Under the pieces are notes generated by a model that was not told the origin of the DNA, made no database searches, and saw only the letters and a list, made by a program, of their open reading frames with translations. A stretch of DNA of 64,000 nt from Phyto melanocephala (Eukaryota > Arthropoda > Insecta > Diptera > Rhinophoridae), in NCBI GenBank assembly GCA_941918925.1, contig OW799236.1, forward strand, positions 65,124,685 through 65,188,684, written 5' to 3'. A program made the translations under genes and the position numbers. Positions 1-11,929 of the stretch are shown here, in pieces (within the stretch, counting starts at the first letter, position 1; the number at the start of each line of letters is the position of its first letter).

Positions 1-1320
1 TTACAGTCTACTAAAAAACGGCATAATTGCAGACGTTTATAAAATACAACCCACAAATCAATGATATAAGCTAAAGAGATTAAAATTAAAGGAAAACTTA
101 TTTTTTGCTTTAATTTTCTCGTAATATTCGAAAAAGAACTTAATATGAATTGTTAGCCATTTTCTTGTCAAACAATTATGGCGACATAAAATATAATAAA
201 CGTGGGCGCAAACAAACAGCTGCTAAAGGATAATCGTAATTTGTGTTTGTTTTTTCCATCAAAAGGCTGCAATATTCTATGAAATAACGCCCAAACAGTA
301 AACAAGCAATAAAGGTTTTATAACATAATAATACTTTAACAAAAAAAAAAAGCACAATCATAGTGTTTTATACCTTTTTTTTTGATGACAGTATTATTAT
401 GTGTTTTCTTTTTATCCTTGTAATGTTATACAAAACAAGGATTTAGTGTTAGAACTATTAAAGTGTACCGACAATAAGATTAAACACAATTAAGGTTATG
501 AGTAGAATAAAAATTGGGCAAAAACGTATTAAATGAACAATTATCTACACAAAGCCCACACAATTTTGGTGGTCTTTATTTGAAATTTTTTTAAAACAAA
601 TATATGTATGTATATAGAAAAGTATTTGTTTCTTTTGCTTTTGCTTTTCTTTTTTCTTTTTTATTTTTTTAAATAAATATTATTTTGAATGTTTATTTTT
701 GTTATGTGTTTAATGTTTATTTTGTGTAAATTAAATCAAAATTAAATGGCAATCAAGTGGAATCAGCAGATTTTATATTTGTAACAAACACTTTTAGCCT
801 TAAGGGCTGGGTGTTGAATATTTGTACAAACGGGGCTCTCTCTATGTTCTGTCTTCATTCCAGCCAAATTGTAAAAAAATTATTAATCGTAGGGTTGTTT
901 CGAAAAACAACTTACTCAACACTTGTTAATAAAGTTGTTTTCCCCCTAATTCTAGTCTCACAATTTCGTCTATCTAGACACTGAAATAACAACTTTTTCT
1001 AAAATAATATTTTTATTTGCCACATTTGAACTTAAAGTGCAGGTTAAAAAAATATTGTTTGGTGTTGAAAGAGATTTTATTTTAAAAGTTTTACTATATT
1101 AATGAGACTTATAAATCCAAATTAAAACATATTAATTTTTTAAAGAAACTAACAGTTTTAATAATAAACGGAAATTGTATGCTAACAAATGGCTGCTAAC
1201 TTTTTTATGTAAAGGGTCCGCCATCTAACGTTTTTTTTTAACTAGTGCTTATTTCATGAACGGTAACACTTAGCTCATGTCTGATTTGACAGATAATTAT
1301 TTTTATCCTTCCGCTGAACG
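1..1320. other. AT-rich non-coding stretch
   Basis: No coding exon, RNA gene or clear repeat boundary was recognised. The stretch is dominated by A and T homopolymers. Short open frames here have no recognisable motif and look like chance. Confidence 0.6.
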
Positions 1321-1323
1321 AAT

Positions 1324-1712
1324 ATGGTTGTGTATACGCTTGAACAACGCTGGGAAATATTGCGACATTACTTTGGCCGATTTTGCCAAAAAAAAATCAT
1401 ATTTTCAGATGAAGCTCATTTTGATTTTGGCGGGTATGTAAACAAGCAAAATTGTCGCATTTGGGACACAGAAAAACCCACACGCATACATTGAAAAGTC
1501 TGTTTGGTGCGGATTTTGGTCCAGAGGCATAATTGGGCCATTTGTCTTCGAAAATGAGCAAGGAGTGGCCGCAGTCAATGGCTATTGTTATCGGGCCATG
1601 TTGAACGAATTTTTGTTCACAAAAATTTCAGAGAAGGATATTGGCAACATTTAGTTTCAACAGGACGGCGCTACTTGCCACACAGCCGAAGCTACACTTT
1701 TTTTATAGCAAT
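1324..1712 (+). pseudogene. Mariner/Tc1-superfamily transposase relic, internally deleted
   Basis: This is a decayed copy of an IS630/Tc1/mariner-type transposase gene. The start reads MVVYTLEQRWEILRHYF, an N-terminal helix-turn-helix beginning, then jumps directly in frame into the catalytic part (KIIFSDEAHFDFGG near 1390-1432), so most of the DNA-binding half is deleted. A one-base shift near 1493 is needed to continue into SVWCGFWSRGIIGPFVF. A TAG stop at 1652-1654 precedes the second catalytic block FQQDGATCHTA (1655-1687). Frames close soon after, so the C-terminal third is missing. In the family, the D of SDEAHF and the D of QQDGA are metal-binding catalytic residues; both are still visible. 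No terminal inverted repeats were found. It is non-functional. The superfamily is fairly sure, the subfamily is not. Confidence 0.8.
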
Positions 1713-1793
1713 AAAAAAACAAAAGCTTTTGAAATTAAATAAACATTTTATCGCGAGATATTAAGAAAATAAAATACATGTAAAAAATAAAAA

Positions 1794-2710
1794 CAAGTAA
1801 GCGTCCGATCCGAATCTAATAATACACTTCACCATCGTCTACAGAAGTAGATATAATGACCACATTGTAGAGTCGCCTTGATTTCAGATTTCATATTATA
1901 CGTAGCGTTGCCGTTTTGGTTATTTTTTTTTCTAATGTGTAGATTTGTATTTTTTTTTTTTATTTATTTTGGTTACTTCTACTTCTGGTAATTTTTCAAA
2001 TCTCCCTTTAAATAGTGTATGTTTCACATTGCAATGAAGTATCAAGTATGCATGAAAGATTGGCTTGCAAAAACATAAAATTAAAAAAAGATATACGACA
2101 GTTTTATATAATTTTAAAGAGTATTGTTGAGTTTTGGGATATAGTGTCCAAACATAAAAATGCAATGAATGAAAAGTGTCTTTGCCACAAAGCTCAGCTG
2201 CTGAAGAAAGCACTTTTTCACTGCTTAGTCTGATAAAAAGCAAATTTGGAAGTAAGCTTGAGTTCCATTGTTGTTAAATTTTTTTTGGTTGTGGCAACAC
2301 TGATTACACGCCACTTTTATTTATTATTTTGACGCCATCTTTGATTTACATTTTAAGAGCTTAACTATTTCATATATTTTTAAAAAATATATAAATAATT
2401 GTTGCCTATAAGTTTGCCGATTAGTGACCGATTTATTCAAATATTTTCCAGAATTTTTGTATATCTATAAATATTTAGTAATAAACGAAATTTTAATTTT
2501 TGTGGTAAAAAAATGGCAAAAAAAAACACAAGCAGTTGCGTTTAGTTGCTTTCGGCACCATCTGCTCCCAAATATTTCTTATATATTGATACCACACACG
2601 AGTTTTGACGATGTCGAGGGGACTTACAAACTGATTTCAAAAACATACGGACAGATCGTCATTGCTTAATCGGCATACCTATTCATAAGCTTTCAAAAAA
2701 AATATTTGTA
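1794..2710 (-). mobile_element. HINE-like dispersed repeat, decayed, reverse orientation
   Basis: It begins with AACAAGTAAG, the inverted form of the common 3' end CTTACTTGTT, followed by a degenerate TATACCC-type block and 'cattgtagagtcgccttgatttcag', as in copies at 28690 and 41224. The 2400-2710 part (bounded roughly by 'gccgattagtgaccg' and 'cataagctttca') matches the 5' half of the family. The 1990-2250 segment does not match other copies and may be an insertion. It has open frames on both strands but nothing recognisable. Confidence 0.45.
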
Positions 2711-2856
2711 CTTCAGAGGGTGGAATGGCGAACCTATATATACGGTTACAAAAACACAAATCACACACAAAATACCATAACGTCACAACTCAAAAATTTC
2801 CAAAAGTTAGTTTTTTACATAAATTTCAAAATTAATTGTAAAATGCCGTTATGTTT

Positions 2857-3859
2857 GTTTTTGTACCAGCCACCAAACAAATTGGGTGTAGGTATATTAA
2901 TTTTGTCATTCCGTTTGTAACACATCGAAAAATCCACTTTAGACCCCATAAAGTTTCATTTTATGACGGTCTAGCCGAAAAACTGTATATTTCTTATACA
3001 CAAGCTTTGTTTGTTATTGAAAATGAACTAAATCGGAACATTAGGAAGAGAGTTATAGCTCGTAATGCAAGAGTAGGTAAAAGAAACCATGTGCTTCCAA
3101 CATCGAATAAAATCCAACTGTGTCCAAACGCATTGCCGTAGAGCCATGAAATTCCGAATGTACATTTCTTGAGTAAAAAAAATTTTTTCCCCGAAAATTG
3201 CCTAAATCTATGAGTTAGGCAATAAGTTTTAGATCAAAATGTACGAAAATTTATACCACACACCCACTTTTACGCCCATCTTCTATATAACGTTTTATCT
3301 CAAATTCATATAATTTCTCTGTGGATAAAGATTTTGGAAGAATAAAGGACTATACATATATTGAAATATCTGAGTTGAGTTTATTGGGAGAAGCAATTTC
3401 GACACACCTTCTATAACGCCCACTTTTCACTTAATCTGCTGTTAATGAAAACCGACAAAATAAGAGGTATGATGATGAAATTTCTTATATGTAGCTTTCT
3501 AGTCAATGTCATTGTTATGCCAGATAATGAATGTGACACGCCCACTTTAACACCAACCTCCCACATAACGCTTTATCTTAACTTCATATAATTTCTCTAT
3601 GGACAAAGTTTTGGAAGAATAAAGGACAATATTAAAATATCTTTGTTTTATTTTTTGGCAGAAACTATATTAATACGCCTACTTTAACGTCCGCTTTCAT
3701 TGAAAGACTAAATTTACGAAAACGTTTTACTAGCATATCGAAGTTATACAAAGAAAGTGATACATATTTTAATATAAAGAAATTATTCCATAGCGATTAC
3801 AGTTAATAACAAAATAATAAATTTTGTGCACAGCCAAATATAGTGCTCTTACTTGTTTG
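2857..3859 (+). mobile_element. HINE-like element, variant B (long form)
   Basis: The start 'tttttgtacc...ggtatatta' corresponds to the TATACCC/GGGTATA head of related copies. The internal blocks 'gaccccataaag', 'gaaaatgaactaaatcgg', 'gttatagctcgtaatgcaag' and 'gacacgcccactttaac' recur at 9908-11416 and 34065-35446. The end 'cagccaaatatagtgctcttacttgtt' is the shared family 3' end. It has no coding capacity. I place it with Helentron-associated (DINE-1-like) elements because of this architecture; that classification is inference. Confidence 0.6.
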
Positions 3860-4789
3860 TTCATAACATAGCTTCTGCACGATCAACCGTTTTTTGTTTT
3901 TTTTTTTTTTTTTAATTTGAGAATTTGAATTTGTCACGTTATTGTATTTAATGTGCAAAATATTAAAATTTTTCACTTTAAGTAAAACAGATTTAAATCA
4001 ATTTAAAAAAAAATTGTTTTTTCATTCTTTGAAATTTATTTAAATAAATTATGTGCATGTACGTATTGAAAAACCTCAACAAAACTTATAAATATTTTAA
4101 GTATTTTACTTAAACCTCCCACCACCTTATTTGTAATACCACAAACCTTAGGCAAAAAACAACACTACCTTAGTATTATTTGTAACTATTAACGTAATTA
4201 CATTTACAATACACATTGTTTAAATATACAAACATATTTATGTTTAATACAAAATCTTAACACTATTGTCCACACGTATTAACCTGCCCCAGGGTGGCAA
4301 AATAATATGTTATGGCATAAGAAAAACTCATGCCTTTCAATAACGTTGCTGCGTTAATAAGCCTAATTACCAAAGTAAATGTCCAATATTGTCAACGATT
4401 TAATAAAATACCATGCACACATTTACCTTATTACATACATAAGTACTTACATTTTGAGTTTAAGTATTTGGCTTTAAGCTTAAGTACCTTAACAACCGAA
4501 TATAAATACCACCACCTTCGCCATTACCATCCAATTTATGTTGTAGGCTAGAGTGGCAGGTTTAGATGTTTCAAATATTTTATCACTAAAAAACTGTATG
4601 AAAAGTGTCACTTTAATTTGTTTGTCATCTCTTTATTGTTAATATGTAAAAAACCATAAAAATGTCAAATAAATAGGGGTTGGATGTTTTATTATTACAC
4701 CGTAAGAAAATGGGGTGACATAGTAATGTTGAATTTCAACTATAAACTTACTTACGAAAAAGGCTGCTACATTTGGCCATACCAAATCC
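3860..4789. other. AT-rich non-coding stretch
   Basis: It contains a long T run (about 3893-3914) and no recognised gene. The 73-codon open frame around 4330-4551 has no motif and is probably chance. Confidence 0.55.
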
Positions 4790-5036
4790 GATAATAGCCT
4801 TTACTATCATGTACACAGGTATAATATACATTATATAAAACAATATAATTTCATGTTATACACCAATCTCTTTATTCTTTCCATCACCATTTTTCATTTT
4901 AGATTTTTACTTAGCTAACTGTATTCTACTAGTCAAGCCCTTTCAGCTTTTTGTTTCAGACTAAATTTTGGATTTTATACTCTTTAATAGTTTACTGTAT
5001 TCTACTCGTCAAGTTCTTTCACCTGATACCAATATC
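4790..5036 (-). mobile_element. HINE-like fragment, reverse orientation
   Basis: Blocks such as 'atgtacacaggtataa', 'ctagtcaagccctttca' and 'ctttttgtttcagac' match the copies at 28690-29320 and 41224-41770. It is cut off at about 5036, where a GGTTTT/CCGG-rich element begins. Confidence 0.4.
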
Positions 5037-6038
5037 GTGATCGACTCGGTTTTACAACCGGTGTAAAACCCGGATTTTCCCCTCTTTTTGCTGGCGGTTT
5101 TTTCTAAATGTTGTTTTTTCGTATATCGAATACACCGGTTTTTTTATCCGAAAACGCCGGTTTTTTTATATTTTTAAGTTTATGTTCACATATCTTTGTA
5201 ATAATCAGAAAATAAAAACTATTAAATATTCTTCTATAATATTGTAAGCAATCTATTTGTTGTTTAAAAAAAAATGTAAAATAAGAAAAATAATTGAGCT
5301 TAAATATTATTTTTTATAGGATATAAACTAAGCTGATCGATCACTTTTAGGTGAAAAATGTAGTTACAATAAAGAAAAACCAATAATCTCTTTTTCCAGA
5401 TCCTAATTTTAATTAGTGGCATTGGGTGTCTGTCAACTTAAAGTTCTATTAAACCATTGAACAAACTAGTTTATACCTATATTTGTATGTCTGTCAGGGG
5501 TATAAGAAAGAATTTTTAAAATTAAATCTTAAAGATTTTCTCCCTAGCATTTAAAATGTATTTTAAATTACAGAAATCATTTCAAACAAAATACGTTTGT
5601 GCATATTAGCTTAAAATATATATTTAACATTTAAAAAATGTACAGAAGGAGATACAAAATTTTATTACAGCCTTATAAAAAGTCTTATTTATTTATGTAT
5701 TAATTTATTGTATTTATTTATTTAACTAGTAAGGAGTACCTTTTGTCCTTAAATTTAAAACCAAATTAGTCAACTGCATTCATGTCAGTTATTGCGTTAT
5801 TGTGCAGCCAAACGTATATAAACTGTAAAAATTTCATATTTAGATATCATTTTTATTATAATCTTTTTGAACAATATTTTTTAATTTTTTCTTTAAACAT
5901 TATATTTTATATATTCGAACCGGTTAACCGGTTTTTTCTTAATTTTCAAAATAGCAACCGGGTTTTTCAAAATTCTAAATTTCAAACTATTTGAAAACCG
6001 GTTTCTTAAAATCTTAAAAAAGTCCAATAATCGATCAC
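5037..6038. mobile_element. Putative ~1-kb MITE with GTGATCGA ends and CCGGTTTT arms
   Basis: The left end begins GTGATCGACT and the right end finishes AATCGATCAC, an 8-bp inverted match. Both subterminal zones carry repeated CCGGTTTTT/AACCGG motifs (5055-5170 on the left, 5920-6005 on the right). The left edge abuts a truncated HINE-like fragment, which fits insertion, but I could not identify a target duplication or the other half of the host. There is no transposase coding. A hAT-type assignment is only a guess. Confidence 0.35.
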
Positions 6039-6685
6039 CCTAATAAGTACACACAAATACTTTGTTATGCTCGTATATAAAAATAAATTTTTAAAGATGA
6101 ATTAATAACAAAAACAGATTTAACTTTTATAATTATATTGATTTAACTAATAATATGAAAACAAATTATATGTATATAAAAATTATAAAAAAAGACACAC
6201 ACACACTTAGACGTAAATTAAACCTTTTACATTTTGTTTAGTGTTCTAAATAGCATTAACATGCAGTGTGTATGTACGTATGATTGAGTTTACTAAAACT
6301 CAATATTGCGCGGATTTTGGGTCTTAATTGTATAAATATTTTTACATGTACTTAATTATGTAACAATAAAATTAAAAATTATGTTACTATATACATACAT
6401 GCATAAATACATACAAATTTTAATTGTATTATCATTTAACACTTCATTTGATATTTTTAAAATAAAATAAAAAAAAAACACTCAATATACACTAGTCCAT
6501 GCATACATACATAATGAAAATTTTATATTTGAATTATGGCACATGAGTTAAGGAAAGGGAGCAAAATAATAATTTTATGTAATTATAATTAGTGTATTTA
6601 CAAAGTGTTATATTTAAAGATCTCATTCTCTGCCCAATAAACTGAAAGGACACACACGGACACAATAGGGATGTTTTAAATGGCC
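6039..6685. other. AT-rich non-coding stretch
   Basis: Nothing recognised beyond a short (AC)n run near 6196 and scattered CATA repeats. Confidence 0.55.
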
Positions 6686-6689
6686 CTTG

Positions 6690-6975
6690 ATTCTGTCGAT
6701 GGATCAGAATACGTCTGTTTAAAACACACAACAAACCCTATTACGAACGCCCTCAATGTTGGTGTCAAATGAAAGGGCTTAACTAGTATAATACAGATAA
6801 CTACGTAAAAATTCAAAATCGAGGCATCGATGGCATCGGAAATAATATAGAAAAATGGCATATTACATGAAATATAGGTTAAGCTACGATGTGGGATTAT
6901 ACCTATGTACATGATGGTGAAGGGTATTATCAGATCCGGCACGGGAAAATACAGCAGTCTTACTTGTTTTTCCAA
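6690..6975 (+). mobile_element. HINE-like 3' fragment
   Basis: The blocks 'aatacagataactacgtaaa', 'gttaagctacgatgtggg' and 'tgtacatgatggtgaaggg', then a GATCCGGCACGGG hairpin relic and CTTACTTGTT, parallel the 3' half of the copy at 59710-60564 almost block for block. Open frames across it on the minus strand are incidental. Confidence 0.6.
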
Positions 6976-7260
6976 CAATTAACAGATTTAGGACGTGACT
7001 AGTTAAATACAATGAAATCGAAAAAATTACAAGTTCGAAATGGCGTATGAAATAAAATGAACCCTCATATAATTATAAAACGAGAGGGAAAAAACAGTAA
7101 TATCTTAAAAAATTTTACACCACTACTTCTTGTGTTTTTACAGGAACAAATTTTGACAGAACTAAGATGAAATTTAAATATTAAATCAGAATTATTAGTT
7201 TTTATAATTATTTGCAAATTTTTGATAATAGACGGGACACATTTTAATCGTATGTTTGTT

Positions 7261-7695
7261 AAACTTTTTGAAGGCGTTTGATAGAGTTGACCATTTTATT
7301 TTATGTAGAAAAAACTTAAATACTATTATAGTTTTCGAATTATTATAATAGTTCTCATAGTATTGCACAATTACATTTTTAGACGTGTTCAGAAGGTTGA
7401 TGCTGATGGCAAAGAATCGAGACTTATTCAACTTACTTTGGGCGTCCCTCAGGGACTTGTGCTTGGAGCGCACTTATTTATTTTTTTCATTAATAATTAT
7501 TTAGTGTATATTCTTTGCTCGATTACATGCCTTTGCTAATAATTTTTCGCTATATATTAGGCAATTGCGTTGTTTTATTTGATTATTTGTGCTTAGACTA
7601 AATGTAGACTTGATTGCAATTTTATTGTGTTCTTTAAATAACAAATTATCACTTAAGCCAAATAAATCATTTGTATTTGCAGAACCAAGGTTACT
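7261..7695 (+). pseudogene. Non-LTR retrotransposon (LINE) reverse transcriptase relic
   Basis: Broken frames on the + strand spell successive RT blocks: FLKAFDRVDHFIL (7264-7305), then RRVQKVDADGKESRLIQLTL leading into GVPQGLVLGAHLF (7441-7479; family consensus GVPQGSVLGPLLF), then LHAFANNFSLYI (7523-7558) where the catalytic F/YADD box should be, and finally RLNVDLIAI and LSLKPNKSFVF. A stop follows the first block and at least one frameshift lies between GVPQG and FANN. Both catalytic aspartates of the box read as asparagine. EN, ORF1 and the tail are not seen. The Jockey/CR1-like type is inferred from motif style. Confidence 0.8.
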
Positions 7696-7699
7696 CACA

Positions 7700-9269
7700 A
7701 CAACTTACCTCCTATATGTCATGTTAACTTTATATTTAAATATGTAGACTAGATTTAATATATTTCTTTACTTATTTAAACTTCAGCTGTCGAAGCCACA
7801 CATAAAACATATTTCTCTCTTTTTCTTGTATTTTTGAATTGTATTTTTACTTTTTTATAAAAACTTAAATTAATTAAATTAAAATCATCCCTATTCTTGT
7901 AATTTTAATACATACATTTTTACAAATAAATTTTTTTTTAGTTTCTGCTTACATTGCAACATTTCCTCTTTTAATTTGCAACAAATTACCCACTTACGAA
8001 AAAAACAATATTAGGAAAATATAAAATAAAGAGAGATTTTAAATAAATTTGAAAACGTCTTTGTTAGAAAAATAAAAATTAAATCTTGGTTTATTAAATA
8101 ACCCTAAACACGTGTTTTTGTTTTAAAAATTTTTGTTTTTAGTTTTTATTATTTGAATATCCTACACGCGCTTAGCTCTTCTAATCCAATAATTTTAACC
8201 ACTTAATAGTACACCAACAAAATTTTTAACTAAAAACAAATATCTTCAAACTAAAAATGTTGCAACATTTTATAACTTCAGGCATAAAAAATACACGAAT
8301 GTACATATTTCACAAAAAAGCCGAATACGAGTAGTGTAACACGTGTACTTATTAAACAAACTTAACATTTACAAAATATAAAAAAACGGTAAACAATGGC
8401 TAAACCAAGTTAGAAAATTAAATAAACACAATATTAAACGATTTATATAGTTAAAAATGCAGATGGTAACTTTTAGTTACAAAAATGAATAAAACATAAA
8501 CTGCAATATTTTCCACAATTCTTTTGGCAATAATCTCAGTTATAACCAAATAGCAAACTAAAGCAATTGCTTTTTATTTTTGTGTGAAGCAAAAGTTTCC
8601 GTGTGTTTTTGTTTGCATTGACGAAAATTTATATCAAATTTTTAAAACGGTTATCGCTTATAAAACGCTGATGCATATGTGTTAGCTGCTGCTGCAACAT
8701 CGCGATATCCTGTTATTACTGTAACAAAGTCCGTGGCATAAAATCCATAAAACAAACATGCCACAAGCAGTTGATTTTTAATTAACAGACGGCATACAAA
8801 GCTGATACTATTGTAAACACATACACATACGCTCTTTTACACATACATATATAGGTACACATTTTTTTTGTTTTTTATTATAAGATCTTTGTAAAGAGGA
8901 TTTCGTAATATAGTTATTAAAAGCCAGTGCTACATGGTTGGCAACACTCATATCAAAATGTGTGGTTAGCCTTCATAATATAATTTTAATCAAGGCATAT
9001 CCATAAGGTATATGCAACGGCGAATTGGTACAACAAAGCAACTTTTCATGAGATGTTCTATGGCAAGGTCAATTTGTATATCAGAGATGGAAAAGTTGTT
9101 TTTACATATTAAATATAATAAAATTTGATTAAAAACAAGATATAATTGTTTGAAACACATTATTAATGACGCGAAAGCAACAAATATACATAAATTTAGC
9201 ACATTTATTATCAAAAACTTACACGTTTAATACGGAATTTAAAATCACATTTCCCTTCCCTGCATTAAT
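7700..9269. other. AT-rich non-coding stretch
   Basis: No gene, repeat boundary or RNA was recognised in this 1.6 kb. Short frames lack motifs. Confidence 0.55.
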
Positions 9270-9346
9270 AAGGCAAATTCAACCAATTTTGACATAAAGT
9301 CTCCCCATCAGCTGGGCTGATAATTTCACCTGTATGAATTCGCCTT
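9270..9346. mobile_element. Short TIR element (AAGGCRAATTCA ends)
   Basis: The left end AAGGCAAATTCA and right end TGAATTCGCCTT are inverted copies about 50 bp apart. A related end sequence (GGCGAATTCATG) bounds the small palindrome at 46712-46834. No clear target duplication was found. Confidence 0.35.
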
Positions 9347-9358
9347 GATTTTAATGAA

Positions 9359-9752
9359 ACAAGTAAGAGTGCTATATTCGGCCGTGCTGAATCTTATATA
9401 CCCTTCACAACGTGTAATCATGCAATAACAATTGTTTTTTATCGCCACTCATCTCATATGAAATACGTACATACATATAAAAAACTTACATATATAAAAA
9501 CATCCCATTGTAAAATTATAAATTGTCAATTCCGATCTGCTCCCGAATATTTCTGATATTTTAAAACCTTACGCGGGTCCAAGGAATTTCGGGGGCCTTC
9601 CAAAATTTGATTTCAACATACACACGGACAGACTGGCAGATGGACAGACTGACAGAGCTTAATCGACTCGCCTATGAAAATTGTAGAAATTACAAACGGA
9701 ATGACAAACCTACATATACCTTTTTTCACTTTTGTGTAAAGGGCATAAAAAT
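9359..9752 (-). mobile_element. HINE-like element, short form, reverse orientation, near complete
   Basis: Read on the minus strand it begins at the degenerate head TTTTTATGCCCTTTACAC, carries the DINE-1-like 'GTCTGTCCATC' type microsatellite core (plus-strand 'ggacagactggcag'), then 'cagaaatattcggg', and ends with the hairpin ATTCAGCACGGCCGAAT and CTTACTTGTT. At about 394 bp it is one of the most compact copies and lacks the AT filler seen at 32463-33262. Confidence 0.65.
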
Positions 9753-10508
9753 CATATACACATAATTTTGTTAAATGCTAACACAACTAGGCTGCAACAT
9801 TTTTGTGAAATTTTTGAAAAAAAGTGTATTTTAATTCGTTTAAATATTGCAATTTTTTTATTACCTTTTGCTTGCATTAAAATTTAAGTTATATTTTTGG
9901 GTTTCTTTATTATACCCGAAACCAAAAAAATGGTGGGGGTATATTCATTTTGTCATTCCGTTTATAGCACATCGAAATATCCATTTTAGACCCCATAAAG
10001 TATATATATTCTAAATCAGGGTTTGATTTTATGACGATCTGGCTATGTCCGTCCGTCTGTTGAAAGCACGATAGAGGTCGCACCGAAAAAGCTAGGGGGC
10101 TCAAATGCCAGAATCATTCTTATAGACAAGGTTTGTTTGGTATTGAAAATGGGCTAAATCGGAATATTAGGAAGAGAGTTATAGCTCGTAAAGCAAGAGT
10201 AGGTCGAAAAAACCGTGTCCTTCGAGCATCGAATAAAATGGAATTGTGTCCAAACGCATTAACGTAGACTCATGAAACTTCGAATATATATTTCCTGAGT
10301 AAAAGCAATATCTTTCCTCGAAAATTACCTAAATCTATGCATTAGAAAAGGAGTTATCGATCAAAATGTACGAAAATTTATAGCGCACAGTATATTTTTC
10401 GGTATATTTAAAAACAAAAACGTCATAAAAGCAACAAAATTGGATGTACGACTCTGAAATTTTGCACACATGGCTTTTTGGTCAAATGCTCTAGCGGAAA
10501 ATAAATGT

Positions 10509-11290
10509 GACACGCCCACCTCCCATATAACGTCTAACCTTAAATTCATATAATTTCTCTACGAATAATGATTTTAGAATAATAAAGGACTATATTGAAA
10601 CATCTAAGTTGCATTCATTATTAAAAATAATTTCAACACGCCTACTATTACGCCCACTTCTCACGTCATCCACTGTTAATGAAATTTAAAAGCTCATAAA
10701 ACCAACAAAATTAGAGGTAAGATGATGAAATTTGCCACATATTTCTTTCTAGTCAATGTCATTGTTATTCCGGAAAATTTGGGTGACACGCCCACTTTAA
10801 CGCCTACCTCCCATATAACGGTTTATCTCAAACTCATATAATTTCTCTATGAATAAAGATTTTGGAATAATAAAGGAATATATTGAAACATCTAAGTTGC
10901 GTTCATTAGTAGAAACAATTTCAACACGCCTTCTTTAACGCCCACTTTCATTGAAAGGCTACAACAACTTCGACACGCCACCACCACCACTTTTCACGTT
11001 ATCTGGTGTTAATGAAATTTAAAAGCTCATAAAACCAACAAAATTAGAGGTATGATGATGAAATTTGCCACATATTTCTTTCTAGTCAATGTCATTGTTA
11101 CTGCGGAAAATTTAGGTGACACGCCCACTTTAACGCCTACCTGCCATATAACGGCTTATCTCAAATTCATATAGTTCGTCTATGAGTAAAGATTTTGAAA
11201 TAATAAAGGACTATATTGAAACATCTAAGTTGCATTCATTAGTAGAAATAACTTCAACACGCCTACTTTAACGCCCTTTATTGAAAGGCT
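10509..11290 (+). repeat. Degenerate tandem repeat, three ~0.3-kb units
   Basis: Each unit carries 'gacacgcccac', 'catataacg', 'aattcatataatttctct', 'aataataaaggactatattg' and 'tcaacacgcc'. Units two and three also share 'ttagaggtatgatgatg'-like blocks. The copy at 2857-3859 has two such units, so unit number varies between copies. Confidence 0.6.
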
Positions 11291-11414
11291 AAATTTACGA
11301 AAACATTGTACTAGTATATCGATGTTATACAAAGAAAGTGAGACATATTTTAGTATGAAGAGATTATTGCATAGCGATTACTGTTAATAACAAACAAATA
11401 CATTTTGTGCTATA

Positions 11415-11878
11415 TATTGGGTTATTTCCCGGGAATTTTAGTTATTTAATCTTCCTGATTTCCCGGGATTATTTTTCGGGATCCCGGAAAATAAAAAAGG
11501 TGGCTACGTTTCGAAAGCAGATGTTTATATTGAAATTGAATTCTAATGATTTTATTTTTTATCTCATAGCTGAAGTACTGTACCTTTTTTTTGTGCTCAT
11601 ATTTGAGCTTGTATAAGAAAATAATATTTTTTTCAATAAGAAATATTTTTTTGCTCAATTTATATTTTAAATTCAAGTTTGTTTATTGGTTTTTATAGTT
11701 TTGAAGTTTTTTTTATTTTATGCTTTTTAATAAAAATTTTTTTTTAATTAAAAACAAATTTACTTTTTATTTGTTTTGCTGCGGGATCCCGGGATACTAA
11801 AAAATAAATCTCGCATTTCCCAGAAACAAAAATTTTCGGAAAAAAATCCTAGCTACAAAAGAACGGAAAACTGTTGGT
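11415..11878. mobile_element. Possible nested palindromic insert (GGGATCCCGGGA arms)
   Basis: TTTTTCGGGATCCCGG near 11472-11487 and CGGGATCCCGGGATAC near 11782 form inverted arms around an AT-rich core. The host repeat motif 'ttttgtgc' just before it and 'ggcacagccg' just after it are adjacent in the copy at 3831-3843. Exact ends and target duplication are not resolved. Confidence 0.35.
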
Positions 11879-11929
11879 GGGTATAAAAGATTTGGCACAG
11901 CCGAATATAGTGCTCTTACTTGTTTTACT

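Larger units (their letters stand above)
9908..11926 (+). mobile_element. HINE-like element, variant B, with internal ~0.3-kb duplications and a nested insert
   Basis: The head is 'tattatacccgaaacc...ggtgggggtatatt' and the end is GGCACAGCCGAATATAG followed by TGCTCTTACTTGTT. The internal block starting 'gacacgcccac' recurs at about 10509, 10786 and 11118 (spacings roughly 277 and 332 bp). A GGGATCCCGGGA-rich palindromic segment interrupts it at 11415-11878. Confidence 0.65.

Noticed and set aside
1932..2243. 103-codon minus-strand open frame
   Set aside because: It lies in a decayed dispersed repeat, has no motif, and the opposite strand is equally open.
2851..3141. 96-codon + strand frame in a repeat (also seen at 34056-34319)
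   Set aside because: The similar peptide at two loci comes from the shared repeat, and the 10115-10270 copy of the same sequence shows it is a repeat body, not a gene. I saw no domain.
6676..6978. 100-codon minus-strand hydrophobic open frame
   Set aside because: It is antisense to the 3' half of a HINE-like element that recurs elsewhere without that frame.
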